Assembly (NCBI GenBank): GCA_001829155.1
Contig: MIAO01000020.1
Span: forward strand, 1 to 34,117
DNA from: Spirochaetes bacterium GWB1_36_13
Lineage (GTDB): Bacteria > Spirochaetota > GWB1-36-13
Direction: 5' to 3'
DNA: 34,117 nt
In this document: in pieces, positions 7,978 to 15,691 of the stretch
Layout: each line of letters opens with the position of its first letter
How positions within the stretch are numbered: the first letter of the stretch is position 1
Program-made: the position numbers and the translations under genes
The notes under the pieces: model-generated
What the model saw: only the letters and a program-made list of their open reading frames with translations
What the model was told of the DNA's origin: nothing
Databases searched by the model: none

Positions 7978-10407
7978 ATGGCGGCTTATTTTAATCAAGA
8001 ATGGTTTGAAAAAAACGGTTTTGTCAATTTACTGAATCTTTTAAAAAATAAGATTCCTCTTGCTGTTTCGTTAGCTATTTCAGAGGAAAATAAAATCATT
8101 TCCAAGGGTTTTAAAAAACTCTGTTCCTATTACCATCAAAACAATGCTTTGGCTCAATCAAAATGTATTCATTATCAGAAAGTTCTTTTTTCTCAAAATG
8201 AAAAATTTAAAGAAATAATATGTGAAAACGGTCTCCGGCATCTGGTTGTTCCCGTTATGCTTGAGGATAAAGCAATCGCTTTTTTTTCTCTGGAACAGTA
8301 TTTTTTAAAAGAAGAAAACGAGCCGGACCTTCAATTTTTTAAAAACCTTGCGAAAACCTACGGATTTGAAGAAAAAGAATACCTTCAGGCAGTCAAGGAA
8401 ATTCCTATTCTATCTTATCAGGAAAGAGATAATGCCGGGCTTTTTCTGAATGAATTCGTCCGGCTGATTACAAATATTGCCTTTGAAATTGCTGAAAAAA
8501 AACAACTTGAAGATATTTTTCAATGTATTTCGATTGCTGTCTGTCTTCATTCATCTAAAAAATTTAACCAAATCTATCATAATAATTTATTTGAAAGAAT
8601 TTTTAAAGATATTTCCAAGGACATGAATTTTGAAACATTGATTCAAACCATTTATCAGAAAAAAGAATATAAAAATCTCAGGAAAAATATTTTTTCATCA
8701 CTTTTAACTCAAGAAAAATTCATAATTAAAAACAAGCAAATTGAATTTTCCACTGCTCATAAAGAAAGTATGTTCTTGAACATTTCTCATATTGCTATCC
8801 ATAAGGGAAAATATATTTTAACCACTCTGACGGATATTTCTGAAGAAATAAATAATAAAAAAAATTTCAAGCAAGCAGAGGATTTTTTTCAAAAAGCATT
8901 TGAAGCGTCTGTGAATGGAATCGCAATCGTAAGCCTTGAGGGAAAATTTTTACAGGTCAATCCTTCTTTATGCAAAATGCTGGATTATTCAAAAGAAGAA
9001 CTCATCAACAAACATTTTCATGAGATCACTCATCCGGATGATATGGAAAAAGACCTTAGCCTGGCAAAAAAACTTTATAAGAATCAAATCCCTCATTATT
9101 TTATTGAAAAACGCTGCCGCTGCCGAAATGGCGAGTATATCTGGGTAGTTTTAGGAGTCAGTCTGTTAAGGGATGAAAATGGAACGCCTTTAAACTTTAT
9201 TGTCCATATCCAAGATATCAATGATCAGAAAAGATCTGAAAAAGAACTGCTTCTTGCAAAAGAAAACGCTGAGAAGGCCAATCTCACAAAAAGCCTTTTT
9301 TTGGCAAACATGAGCCATGAAATCAGAACTCCAATGAATGGGATTATCGGAATGACTGATATTCTATTTAAAACAGAGCTCACTCAGGAACAAAAAGATT
9401 ACCTTGAAGTGATAAGGATTTCTGGAGAAGGGCTTCTTGAAATCATCAACGGTATTTTAGACCTTTCAAAAATTGAAGCAGGAAAAATGGAAATTGAAAA
9501 ACATGATTTTGACTTGCAGCAAATTCTTTTTTCAATTATTGAAAATTTCAGAGTTCTTGCTGAACGGAAAAAACTGCATTTTATTTATCTCATTCCTGAC
9601 AAACTCCCGAAGAACATGTTTGGAGACAGTGGAAAACTCAAACAAATTCTTTTTAATCTTCTGGGAAATGCCTTGAAATTTACAGAAGAAGGAGAAATCC
9701 GTTTTTTTGTAAATATGATTGAGGAAAATGAGCGGTTTATCCGATTTTTATTTGAAATAGAAGATACAGGCATTGGAATCCCTAAAGAAAAAATCAGTTC
9801 CATCTTTCATATTTTCACTCAAGCGGAAAGTTCTTTGAATTGGAAATACGGAGGGACAGGACTGGGACTGAGTATCTCAAAAAGACTTTTACAATTAATG
9901 GGCGAAGAGATTTATGTCGAGAGCGAAATAGGAAAAGGAAGTATTTTTTCATTTCAACTTTCATTGGATTTAAATTTAAATAATATCAAAGGATCTAAAG
10001 ATGAAAAACAAAAAATTAATATGGAAAACACTATGAAAAAAACAAAAATCCTGCTGGCAGAAGACAACCGCATTAATCAGATGACCACAAAACTCATGCT
10101 TGAAAAACTCGGTTATGAACCGATTATCGTATCAAATGGAAAAGAGGCAGTGGATTATTTAGAAAAAGAAAATGACATATCCCTTGTTTTCATGGATGTT
10201 CAAATGCCGCTTTTAAATGGAATAGAGGCTACTGAAATAATCCGGTGTTCGAAAAAAGGGAATAACATTCCTATTATTGCTCTGACAGCTTATGCCTTAA
10301 AAGGGGATCGTGAAAAATTCATTGAAAGCGGAATGAATGACTATCTTTCCAAACCCTATGGAATCGTTGAACTCAAAGAAATAATTGAAAAATACATCTT
10401 TGTTTGA
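7978..10407 (+). CDS. Hybrid histidine kinase: PocR-like sensor, PAS, HisKA, HATPase, receiver
   Basis: The 809-residue cytosolic product has no membrane segment. A PocR-like ligand-binding domain lies at about 8-145 (cysteines in KLCSYY and SKCIHY, then IICENGLRHLVVPV). A degenerate PAS-like region is at about 190-300 and a clear PAS/PAC domain at about 305-420. HisKA carries His447 in MSHEIRTPMNGI. The ATPase domain has NLLGNALKFT, DTGIGIP and GGTGLGLSI. The C-terminal receiver has phosphoacceptor Asp740 (FMDVQMP). It should pass phosphate from His447 to Asp740 and on to a partner not present here. The start is ATG 7978 with AAAGGAG upstream. PocR domains in other proteins bind small carbon compounds; the ligand here is unknown. 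Confidence 0.9.
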   Translation: MAAYFNQEWFEKNGFVNLLNLLKNKIPLAVSLAISEENKIISKGFKKLCSYYHQNNALAQSKCIHYQKVLFSQNEKFKEIICENGLRHLVVPVMLEDKAIAFFSLEQYFLKEENEPDLQFFKNLAKTYGFEEKEYLQAVKEIPILSYQERDNAGLFLNEFVRLITNIAFEIAEKKQLEDIFQCISIAVCLHSSKKFNQIYHNNLFERIFKDISKDMNFETLIQTIYQKKEYKNLRKNIFSSLLTQEKFIIKNKQIEFSTAHKESMFLNISHIAIHKGKYILTTLTDISEEINNKKNFKQAEDFFQKAFEASVNGIAIVSLEGKFLQVNPSLCKMLDYSKEELINKHFHEITHPDDMEKDLSLAKKLYKNQIPHYFIEKRCRCRNGEYIWVVLGVSLLRDENGTPLNFIVHIQDINDQKRSEKELLLAKENAEKANLTKSLFLANMSHEIRTPMNGIIGMTDILFKTELTQEQKDYLEVIRISGEGLLEIINGILDLSKIEAGKMEIEKHDFDLQQILFSIIENFRVLAERKKLHFIYLIPDKLPKNMFGDSGKLKQILFNLLGNALKFTEEGEIRFFVNMIEENERFIRFLFEIEDTGIGIPKEKISSIFHIFTQAESSLNWKYGGTGLGLSISKRLLQLMGEEIYVESEIGKGSIFSFQLSLDLNLNNIKGSKDEKQKINMENTMKKTKILLAEDNRINQMTTKLMLEKLGYEPIIVSNGKEAVDYLEKENDISLVFMDVQMPLLNGIEATEIIRCSKKGNNIPIIALTAYALKGDREKFIESGMNDYLSKPYGIVELKEIIEKYIFV

Positions 10408-10419
10408 TAAGGAGTTTAT

Positions 10420-11025
10420 TTGTATTGCACTGGCCATATTTTATCCACATCTTTATTATCTTTAGGAGTCGCAAAAAGATTTGAACAGTCTTTTTTCAGG
10501 CTCTATTTTTGGATGCTTCTGGCAAATCTGATTGATTTCGATCATCTTATATTTTATTCCATGGACAGCGGGGGTGCCAATTCCCTGATTTTACATCCCC
10601 TTCATATCTATTCTGGCACCTTGATCTTTTTTTTGTTTTTAATGGGGATGATTTTTAAAAACCGTTTTTTTATTTTTATTCCGACCGCCATGAGTCTTTC
10701 GTTACACCTTGCGGCAGATGCTCTTGCCTATTTCATCTCCTACTCTGTCTTGATTTTAGCTTTTCTGGATATTTTAATGTTTAGTTTTCTTTTATTTTTT
10801 CTCAGAAAATTCCTACTGAAAAAACCGGTATTCAAATCTCTTTCTTTTTTTTACTCTATTCTCCTGATTTTTCCTTCTCTGATTCAGGCATTTGTCCATT
10901 ACGGACTAAAATTAAAACCTGAGGAAAACTTTTCTGTCTATTTAATCTGTCCGCTGATTATTCTTTTGACCGCGTTGATTTTCGGTTTTCTTTACAAAAA
11001 AAGATTTGAAGAAAAAATCTTATGA
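10420..11025 (+). CDS. DUF6122/YdjM-like polytopic membrane protein
   Basis: The 201-residue product has about five or six transmembrane segments. Histidine and aspartate motifs lie at membrane edges: GH near the N-terminus, DFDHL (about 40-44), HPLH (about 59-62) and HLAAD (about 95-99). This spacing resembles DUF6122 and the YdjM-type membrane-bound metal-dependent hydrolases, with an extra hydrophobic C-terminal half. The start is TTG 10420, with AAGGAG five bases upstream. It lies 12 bases after the hybrid kinase gene, so the two are likely co-transcribed. Enzyme activity is not proven. Confidence 0.6.
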   Translation: MYCTGHILSTSLLSLGVAKRFEQSFFRLYFWMLLANLIDFDHLIFYSMDSGGANSLILHPLHIYSGTLIFFLFLMGMIFKNRFFIFIPTAMSLSLHLAADALAYFISYSVLILAFLDILMFSFLLFFLRKFLLKKPVFKSLSFFYSILLIFPSLIQAFVHYGLKLKPEENFSVYLICPLIILLTALIFGFLYKKRFEEKIL

Positions 11026-11066
11026 TTTTCACTTCTTTTTCAATGAACTAAATCAAAAATAATAAT

Positions 11067-11093
11067 CAAAAAATATCTTTTTTTCTCCGATAA
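11067..11093 (+). promoter_or_regulatory. Sigma-28-type promoter for the chemoreceptor gene
   Basis: CAAA (11067-11070) and TCCGATAA (11086-11093) are separated by 15 bases. This closely matches the FliA consensus TAAA-N15-GCCGATAA, with one mismatch in each element. The next gene downstream is a chemoreceptor and the matching sigma factor gene lies at 4471-5304. The predicted leader is about 215 bases because a repeat element lies between promoter and start codon. Confidence 0.65.
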
Positions 11094-11110
11094 TATACTG
11101 AAATAATTTT

Positions 11111-11259
11111 AAATTGCAAAAAATTCATGTCATTCTCCGGCTTGACCGGGGAATCTATTAGCAAGATAATCAATTTACTGGATTATCCGGTTATACTTCG
11201 GCTCTGCTCAGTACAAGCGCCGGACAATGAGAATTTGGGGTTGAAAAAATTTGCAATTT
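11111..11259. repeat. MITE-like inverted-repeat element in the 5' leader of the chemoreceptor gene
   Basis: The outer arms AAATTGCAAA (11111-11120) and TTTGCAATTT (11250-11259) are a perfect 10-bp inverted repeat. Inner arms TCATTCTCCGG (11130-11140) and CCGGACAATGA (11220-11230) match at 10 of 11 positions. The inner part has more G+C than the flanks and contains GGCTTGACCGGGGA (11139-11152), which recurs at 15193-15206. It also contains CTTCGGCTCTGCTCAGTAC, similar to the interior of the element at 7690-7814. No protein is encoded. The RNA could fold into a long imperfect hairpin. Confidence 0.6.
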
Positions 11260-11314
11260 ATATTCCTGCGTATAGGATTAAATTTTTTATACAACTGTCC
11301 AAAATGAGGTAAAG

Positions 11315-13264
11315 ATGACTATTCAAAAAAAGCTGACTTTTAATGCTGTTATGAATTTAATCATTCTCTTGTTTTTTGGATTTTTTACTGTTAATCAAAT
11401 TGTTAATATAAAAAACAATATTTCTCTTTTTCAGGCAAAAGAAAAAAACAGCGATATCATGAGACAGATCCAGCTGAATAATGCCTTGACCTGGCAGTAT
11501 CTGACCGATGCGTCTCTTACCCGGAAAAAAGAGGTAATAGAACAGGAAGCAAAATCCAGTTTTGACCAGCTTAATTCATTAGTATTTACCTTGAAAAAAC
11601 TGAACTCAGATAACCAGCTTATTATAAAAGAAGTTGAAAGTTTGGAAAAAGAACTTCCAGACTACTGGGAAACAGGTGTCCGGATGCAAAGCGCATATCT
11701 GGAAAGTTTTGAGAAAGGCAACGAAGTCATGACGGTTTTTGATGAAAAAAGCTCTCAAATGATTCAAACAATAGACAGCTTGGTTCATGAAATCGAAAAA
11801 GAAAAAAACACGGTTTATGAAAAAATAAGCGGAATGATATCTGATATTATTAAAATTATTATTGTCATTTTATTCTTTTTGGCAGTTTTTTCGATTACAG
11901 TCAATAAAAAGATTCATTTTGTTTTATCATCTTCAATTAAAAAATTGAAAGATGTCATTTCAAAGATCGCGACAGGCAATTTAACGCAAAACTACCCTCT
12001 GAAAAAAGTCAACTGCTCCTCTGTCAGAAAATGCGGCAAAACAGACTGCCCTGAATATTTAAAAAACGGTGTTCTCTGTTTTTTTACCGTGGGAAGCTAC
12101 GCCCCTAGTTTTGGCAGGGAAATCAAGTGTCCGGCTATTTCATCTGGAAAATTCAAAGACTGCAAAGAATGTAAGGTTTATGGAATGGTCTGCCGGGATG
12201 AAATAGAAGAACTGGGAGCTTATCTCAACCAATTTACCAATATTTTAAGAGGATTTATTCAAAATCTGGGAAAACAGACTGAATTCATTTTTCAAAGTAC
12301 GGCAAATTTAACGGGACATACTCAGGAAAATGCAGCTGCGCTGGAAGAGATTTCAGGCACATCCCGATCTTTATCAGAAAACATCAATTCGCAAAAAGAA
12401 AAAACAAAATGGTCGGATCAACATCTCAAAGAAATAGCGGAAGGAATTTCAAAAACGAACACTACTGCGAAAGAAAACCAGAAAAAACTGGAAACGACTC
12501 ATTTCTCAGTGGAAAAAATGGCTTCTCAAATCAGTAAAACTTCTGAAAAAACAAATCTTGCAAATCAAATTTGCTTAAATCTCATTTCTACCTCTCATCA
12601 GGGAAATAAAAACATTGAAATTTTATCCCGTTCTATTGAAGATGTTTCTTCCGAATCTGAAAAAATTACTGAAATGGTTCAGCTTATCATGGATATCTCG
12701 GAACAGACCAATCTCCTTGCAATGAACGCTGCAATTGAAGCGGCTCATGCTGGAGAATATGGAAAAGGGTTTGCGGTTGTTGCTGAAGAAATCCGTAAAC
12801 TGGCTGACAAAAGCTCGAAAAGCGCGAAAGAAATTCAGGATGTTGTCAACGGAATCTCTGGGTTAATTCGGAAAAATTACCAGTATTCAGAAAAAACAAT
12901 TGAAAGTTTTGGTATCTTAAAAAAAGAAATAGAAACAATAAAAAATGAAAATGAATCCATTAATGGCTTTATTGAAGAACAAAAAATATCCAGCCACGAG
13001 ATTCTATCCACGATTCTTGAAACCAGCCGCTTTATTTCTCAACTCAATACTCAGATGGATATTCAGATGAAAGCTATTTCTGAGATCAAAATTAATTCTC
13101 AAAGCAATCTGGAAATGAGTGAAAGCAATTTTCTTGGGATTGAAGAACAAAGCCGAGCGCTGGAAGAAATTGCAAATACTTCTGAACTGGTCAATAAAAT
13201 CGGTCAGGAATTAAAATTGCAGACAGAAAAGACCGAAGAAGAAATTCATTTTTTTAAATATTAA
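11315..13264 (+). CDS. Methyl-accepting chemotaxis protein with Cys-rich insert in HAMP
   Basis: The 649-residue product has transmembrane segments at about 10-30 and 177-197, flanking a helical extracytoplasmic sensor of about 145 residues. The first HAMP helix follows (about 200-225, ending ATGNL). Then comes an insert with eight cysteines (234, 240, 245, 255, 272, 283, 286, 293), and the second HAMP helix ([13 protein letters not shown]). The signalling domain (about 330-640) carries [19 protein letters not shown] and [12 protein letters not shown], the CheA/CheW-binding tip region. The insert resembles cysteine modules seen after HAMP in other receptors and could bind metal or sense redox state. 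The start is ATG 11315 after GAGGTAAAG. Its 3' end overlaps the convergent dehydrogenase gene by 11 bases. Confidence 0.93.
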   Translation: MTIQKKLTFNAVMNLIILLFFGFFTVNQIVNIKNNISLFQAKEKNSDIMRQIQLNNALTWQYLTDASLTRKKEVIEQEAKSSFDQLNSLVFTLKKLNSDNQLIIKEVESLEKELPDYWETGVRMQSAYLESFEKGNEVMTVFDEKSSQMIQTIDSLVHEIEKEKNTVYEKISGMISDIIKIIIVILFFLAVFSITVNKKIHFVLSSSIKKLKDVISKIATGNLTQNYPLKKVNCSSVRKCGKTDCPEYLKNGVLCFFTVGSYAPSFGREIKCPAISSGKFKDCKECKVYGMVCRDEIEELGAYLNQFTNILRGFIQNLGKQTEFIFQSTANLTGHTQENAAALEEISGTSRSLSENINSQKEKTKWSDQHLKEIAEGISKTNTTAKENQKKLETTHFSVEKMASQISKTSEKTNLANQICLNLISTSHQGNKNIEILSRSIEDVSSESEKITEMVQLIMDISEQTNLLAMNAAIEAAHAGEYGKGFAVVAEEIRKLADKSSKSAKEIQDVVNGISGLIRKNYQYSEKTIESFGILKKEIETIKNENESINGFIEEQKISSHEILSTILETSRFISQLNTQMDIQMKAISEIKINSQSNLEMSESNFLGIEEQSRALEEIANTSELVNKIGQELKLQTEKTEEEIHFFKY

Positions 13265-14360
13265 ATTGTTTTTCAATAATTTTAAAAAACTTTTCAGAAT
13301 CAACAAGGCTGTTTCCCGCTCTGGAAACAGTCTTCAGGCTTTCCTTTGTTTCCTGCATGTCTTTCTGCGTCAGACCGTAATCTTTCCAGCAAGTTGAAAC
13401 TCCCAGTTTTTTAAAAAAATTCCGGATAGAACTGCTTCCTTTTTCTTTGAAAATCTGAAAAAGCGCCTGATCGATTTCCCTATCCTGACCTGATACACTG
13501 TCTATGATATCGGGAAGGGTAAAGCTGCAGGCTGTCCCGTGGGGAATCCCGAAACGAATCGTAAGATCATAGGAAACAGCATGCGCCAAGGCTGTCTGAG
13601 TATTTGAAAAAGCAAGCCCCGCTTTTAAAGAAGCATCAAGCATTTTTTCACGAAGAGGTAAGGATAATGGATTTTCAATGAGTTTCGGAAGCGTGTCCAG
13701 AATTTTTTGAGATGCGGTTACGGCATAAAGCGTAGAAACAGGGTTCCTGTTTTTATTCCACAAAGATTCCAACGCATGAGAAAGCGCATCCAATCCTGTG
13801 GAAAGGGTAACAGGTAGCGGAAGATTGAAAGTAAGCTCAGGATCTAAAAAACAAGCTTCCGCCCAGAGATCCGGAAGGTGAAGCGAATATTTTTTCATTT
13901 CCCGATTATCCCAGACAGTTGCCCAGGGAGTCACCTCGCTGCCTGTCCCGGCAGTAGTAGGAATCAAAATCATTGGAATGAGGCGGTAATCCTCTTTCGC
14001 TCTCTTCCCTTTAATGAGATTTTCTACAAAATGAAATTTCTTTTCAGAATTGGAAACTGAAAAAACCTTTGCACTGTCTAAAACACTCCCGCCTCCGACA
14101 GCGAGAATCAATTCAAAGGATTGGCTGAAAGCATAGACTTTTATCCAGTTTTTTCTTAAATGATCAAAATCAGGATTCGGCATAATATCGTCAATCACCT
14201 GAATAATTTCAGGATATTTTTTTACAAGGGTATCTACGATCCCGTTTCTGACAAAAGATGGAGAAGTTACTAAAAGTGTTTTTCTTCCCTTGAAAAGACT
14301 TCCGATATTTTCCAGCTTGTCCCGGATAATTTTAACCGGGTTGTAAAAAGAAAAATTCAT
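13254..14360 (-). CDS. Iron-dependent alcohol dehydrogenase, phosphonoacetaldehyde reductase-like
   Basis: The 368-residue product is a group III (Fe-ADH) dehydrogenase. The nucleotide-binding loop is [12 protein letters not shown] (about 87-98). All four metal ligands are present: Asp191 and His195 in [11 protein letters not shown], His260 in TALAHAVSY, and His274 in [10 protein letters not shown]. The sequences around [28 protein letters not shown] and the FYNP N-terminus resemble PhpC-type enzymes that reduce phosphonoacetaldehyde to 2-hydroxyethylphosphonate. Its start overlaps the upstream nucleotidyltransferase gene by four bases (ATGA), implying one pathway. Phosphonate assignment is inference, since pepM and ppd are not in the window. 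General Fe-ADH membership is certain. Confidence 0.85.
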   Translation of the reverse strand: MNFSFYNPVKIIRDKLENIGSLFKGRKTLLVTSPSFVRNGIVDTLVKKYPEIIQVIDDIMPNPDFDHLRKNWIKVYAFSQSFELILAVGGGSVLDSAKVFSVSNSEKKFHFVENLIKGKRAKEDYRLIPMILIPTTAGTGSEVTPWATVWDNREMKKYSLHLPDLWAEACFLDPELTFNLPLPVTLSTGLDALSHALESLWNKNRNPVSTLYAVTASQKILDTLPKLIENPLSLPLREKMLDASLKAGLAFSNTQTALAHAVSYDLTIRFGIPHGTACSFTLPDIIDSVSGQDREIDQALFQIFKEKGSSSIRNFFKKLGVSTCWKDYGLTQKDMQETKESLKTVSRAGNSLVDSEKFFKIIEKQFNI

Positions 14361-15073
14361 AGAAAGAGTGATTTCGCTTTTTCGTAGTCATCGATAAAGT
14401 CGATTTCGGTCCACGGCAATTCCATGGTTGAAGAACAATAAATTTTATACCCGTCTGCTGCCATTTCTGAAAAAGCTTTCGTGTCATAATGATTTAATCC
14501 TTCTTCAAAAAGCACTTTTGAAAAATATTTGAACACTGCTTCCGAATTCCGGATATAAGTAATGCCGGTCCATTCTCCTGCCGCTTTATCCAGAGGAATT
14601 TCCTTACTGGATTCAATCAGATAATTTTCTTTTGTGATTCTGACTTTCATAGACTCTTCATCGTGCCGGGTAAAATCGGTCACCAGTTCAATATCATCCT
14701 TTCTTTTCAGGAAAGACTGAAAGGTCTGTGAAAAAATCTTTTCATCATAAATAATGTCACCATGCATATAAACAATCGGGTCATTATGAACAAAATTTCT
14801 AGCAAACCAGAGTGAACCCAGATTATTGCAATGTTTATAAAAAGGATTGGGAATATAGGTAATCGAACTGTCCAATGCTTCCATGATCATTTCTTTTTTA
14901 TATCCTACCACTACGGCAATATCTTCTATCCCGTTTTTTCTCAGTATCCCGATAGATCTTTCCAGAAGAGATTTTCCCCCTACAGGCAGCAACCCCTTCG
15001 GTCTTTCCAGAGTCAGGGGATAAAGACGGCTTGAAAGTCCGGCTGCAACAATGACAGCTTTTTTAATTTCCAT
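14357..15073 (-). CDS. LicC/PntC-like sugar- or phosphonate-nucleotidyltransferase
   Basis: The 238-residue product has the nucleotidyltransferase signature AVIVAAGLSSRLYPLT followed by RPKGLLPVGGKSLLER. It also has NNLGSLWFARNF and the metal-binding YMHGDIIYDE. This matches the small cytidylyltransferases that activate phosphocholine or 2-aminoethyl/2-hydroxyethyl-phosphonate with CTP; PntC of Treponema denticola is of this type. Overlap with the phosphonoacetaldehyde reductase-like gene supports a phosphonate or phosphocholine head-group pathway for a lipid or glycan. I chose ATG 15073 rather than the in-frame GTG 15079 because GGGAG lies seven bases before ATG 15073 but only one before the GTG. 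Substrate is uncertain. Confidence 0.8.
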   Translation of the reverse strand: MEIKKAVIVAAGLSSRLYPLTLERPKGLLPVGGKSLLERSIGILRKNGIEDIAVVVGYKKEMIMEALDSSITYIPNPFYKHCNNLGSLWFARNFVHNDPIVYMHGDIIYDEKIFSQTFQSFLKRKDDIELVTDFTRHDEESMKVRITKENYLIESSKEIPLDKAAGEWTGITYIRNSEAVFKYFSKVLFEEGLNHYDTKAFSEMAADGYKIYCSSTMELPWTEIDFIDDYEKAKSLFL

Positions 15074-15106
15074 TTTCACGCTCCCTTATTTCATCAGATT
15101 AAAAAT

Positions 15107-15136
15107 AGGATAAAAAACCTTTATTAAAATTATCAA
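15107..15136 (-). promoter_or_regulatory. Candidate promoter for the nucleotidyltransferase-dehydrogenase pair
   Basis: On the minus strand TTGATA (15136-15131) and TATCCT (15112-15107) are 18 bases apart, about 33 bases before the ATG at 15073. A terminator-like hairpin lies immediately upstream, which would insulate it. Match quality is moderate. Confidence 0.35.
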
Positions 15137-15164
15137 AAAATTATCCTGAAAACAGGATTTTTTT
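15135..15164. terminator. Bidirectional intrinsic terminator hairpin
   Basis: ATCCTG (15143-15148), an AAAA loop and CAGGAT (15153-15158) form a six-pair stem. It is followed by a T run on the plus strand and, after two bases, a T run on the minus strand. It separates the transposase remnant from the nucleotidyltransferase operon. Confidence 0.55.
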
Positions 15165-15192
15165 AAAATCAGAAACCTATTTAAAAATTGAA

Positions 15193-15219
15193 GGCTTGAC
15201 CGGGGATTCAAATCCCCGG
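15193..15219. repeat. GC-rich hairpin sharing a 14-mer with the 11111-11259 element
   Basis: GGCTTGACCGGGGA (15193-15206) is identical to 11139-11152. It continues into a near-perfect palindrome: CCGGGGAT (15200-15207), loop TCAA, ATCCCCGG (15212-15219). The stop codon of the transposase remnant lies in the loop. It may be a fragment of the same dispersed repeat family. Confidence 0.45.
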
Positions 15220-15465
15220 CTTTATTTGATTTGAAATTGAGATTATTTTTTTTATCTCATCTAATGAAAGCCCGGTTCCCTCTGTTATTTGCTCGATAGA
15301 AAGCCCAAGACGATAAAAATTTTTAGCCGTTTCGATCTTTCCTTCTATTTTCCCTTTGATTTCCCCTTCTTTGATCCCTTTTTTATAAAAACTGTTGATT
15401 AAGGATTTCTCATCTTTCCGTTTTTTTTCTTGATATTCATAAATTTCTCTCATTTTATCGTCCAT
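15208..15465 (-). pseudogene. C-terminal remnant of a PD-(D/E)XK (Rpn-type) transposase/nuclease
   Basis: The 85-residue frame contains only the tail typical of Rpn/PDDEXK_2 proteins: MREIYEYQEKKRKDEKSLIN, a glycine-spaced helix (GIKEGEIKGKIEGKIE), and a small helix-turn-helix-like end (LSIEQITEGTGLSLDEIKKI). Full proteins are about 280-300 residues and carry the nuclease domain at the N-terminus; none of that is present. An in-frame TAA lies about ten codons upstream of the ATG. Codons in another frame just upstream (about 15500-15535) could be a frameshifted extension. No ribosome binding site of note. It is read as a decayed mobile gene. Confidence 0.65.
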
Positions 15466-15691
15466 GGTGAATTTTTTGTATTCCTCTTTGTATTAAAGAT
15501 AGCATTTTTTGAAAAAGATTCAAAAGATTTTGAACTCGCAAAAATAGCAAAAAATCACTTATCTTTCCATTTTTTTTGTCCAGTTTCTTCACAGACTATC
15601 GTTTTTTAACTTGAAAATTGAGTTTTTCAGGGTTGAACTGTAATGTTTCACTAGGACATGATATTTATTTTCATATTCATAGCTCTCTGTA

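Noticed and set aside
11127-11312. Plus-strand frame of 61 codons before the chemoreceptor gene
   Set aside because: It runs through the inverted-repeat element, has no ribosome binding site and no protein-like composition.
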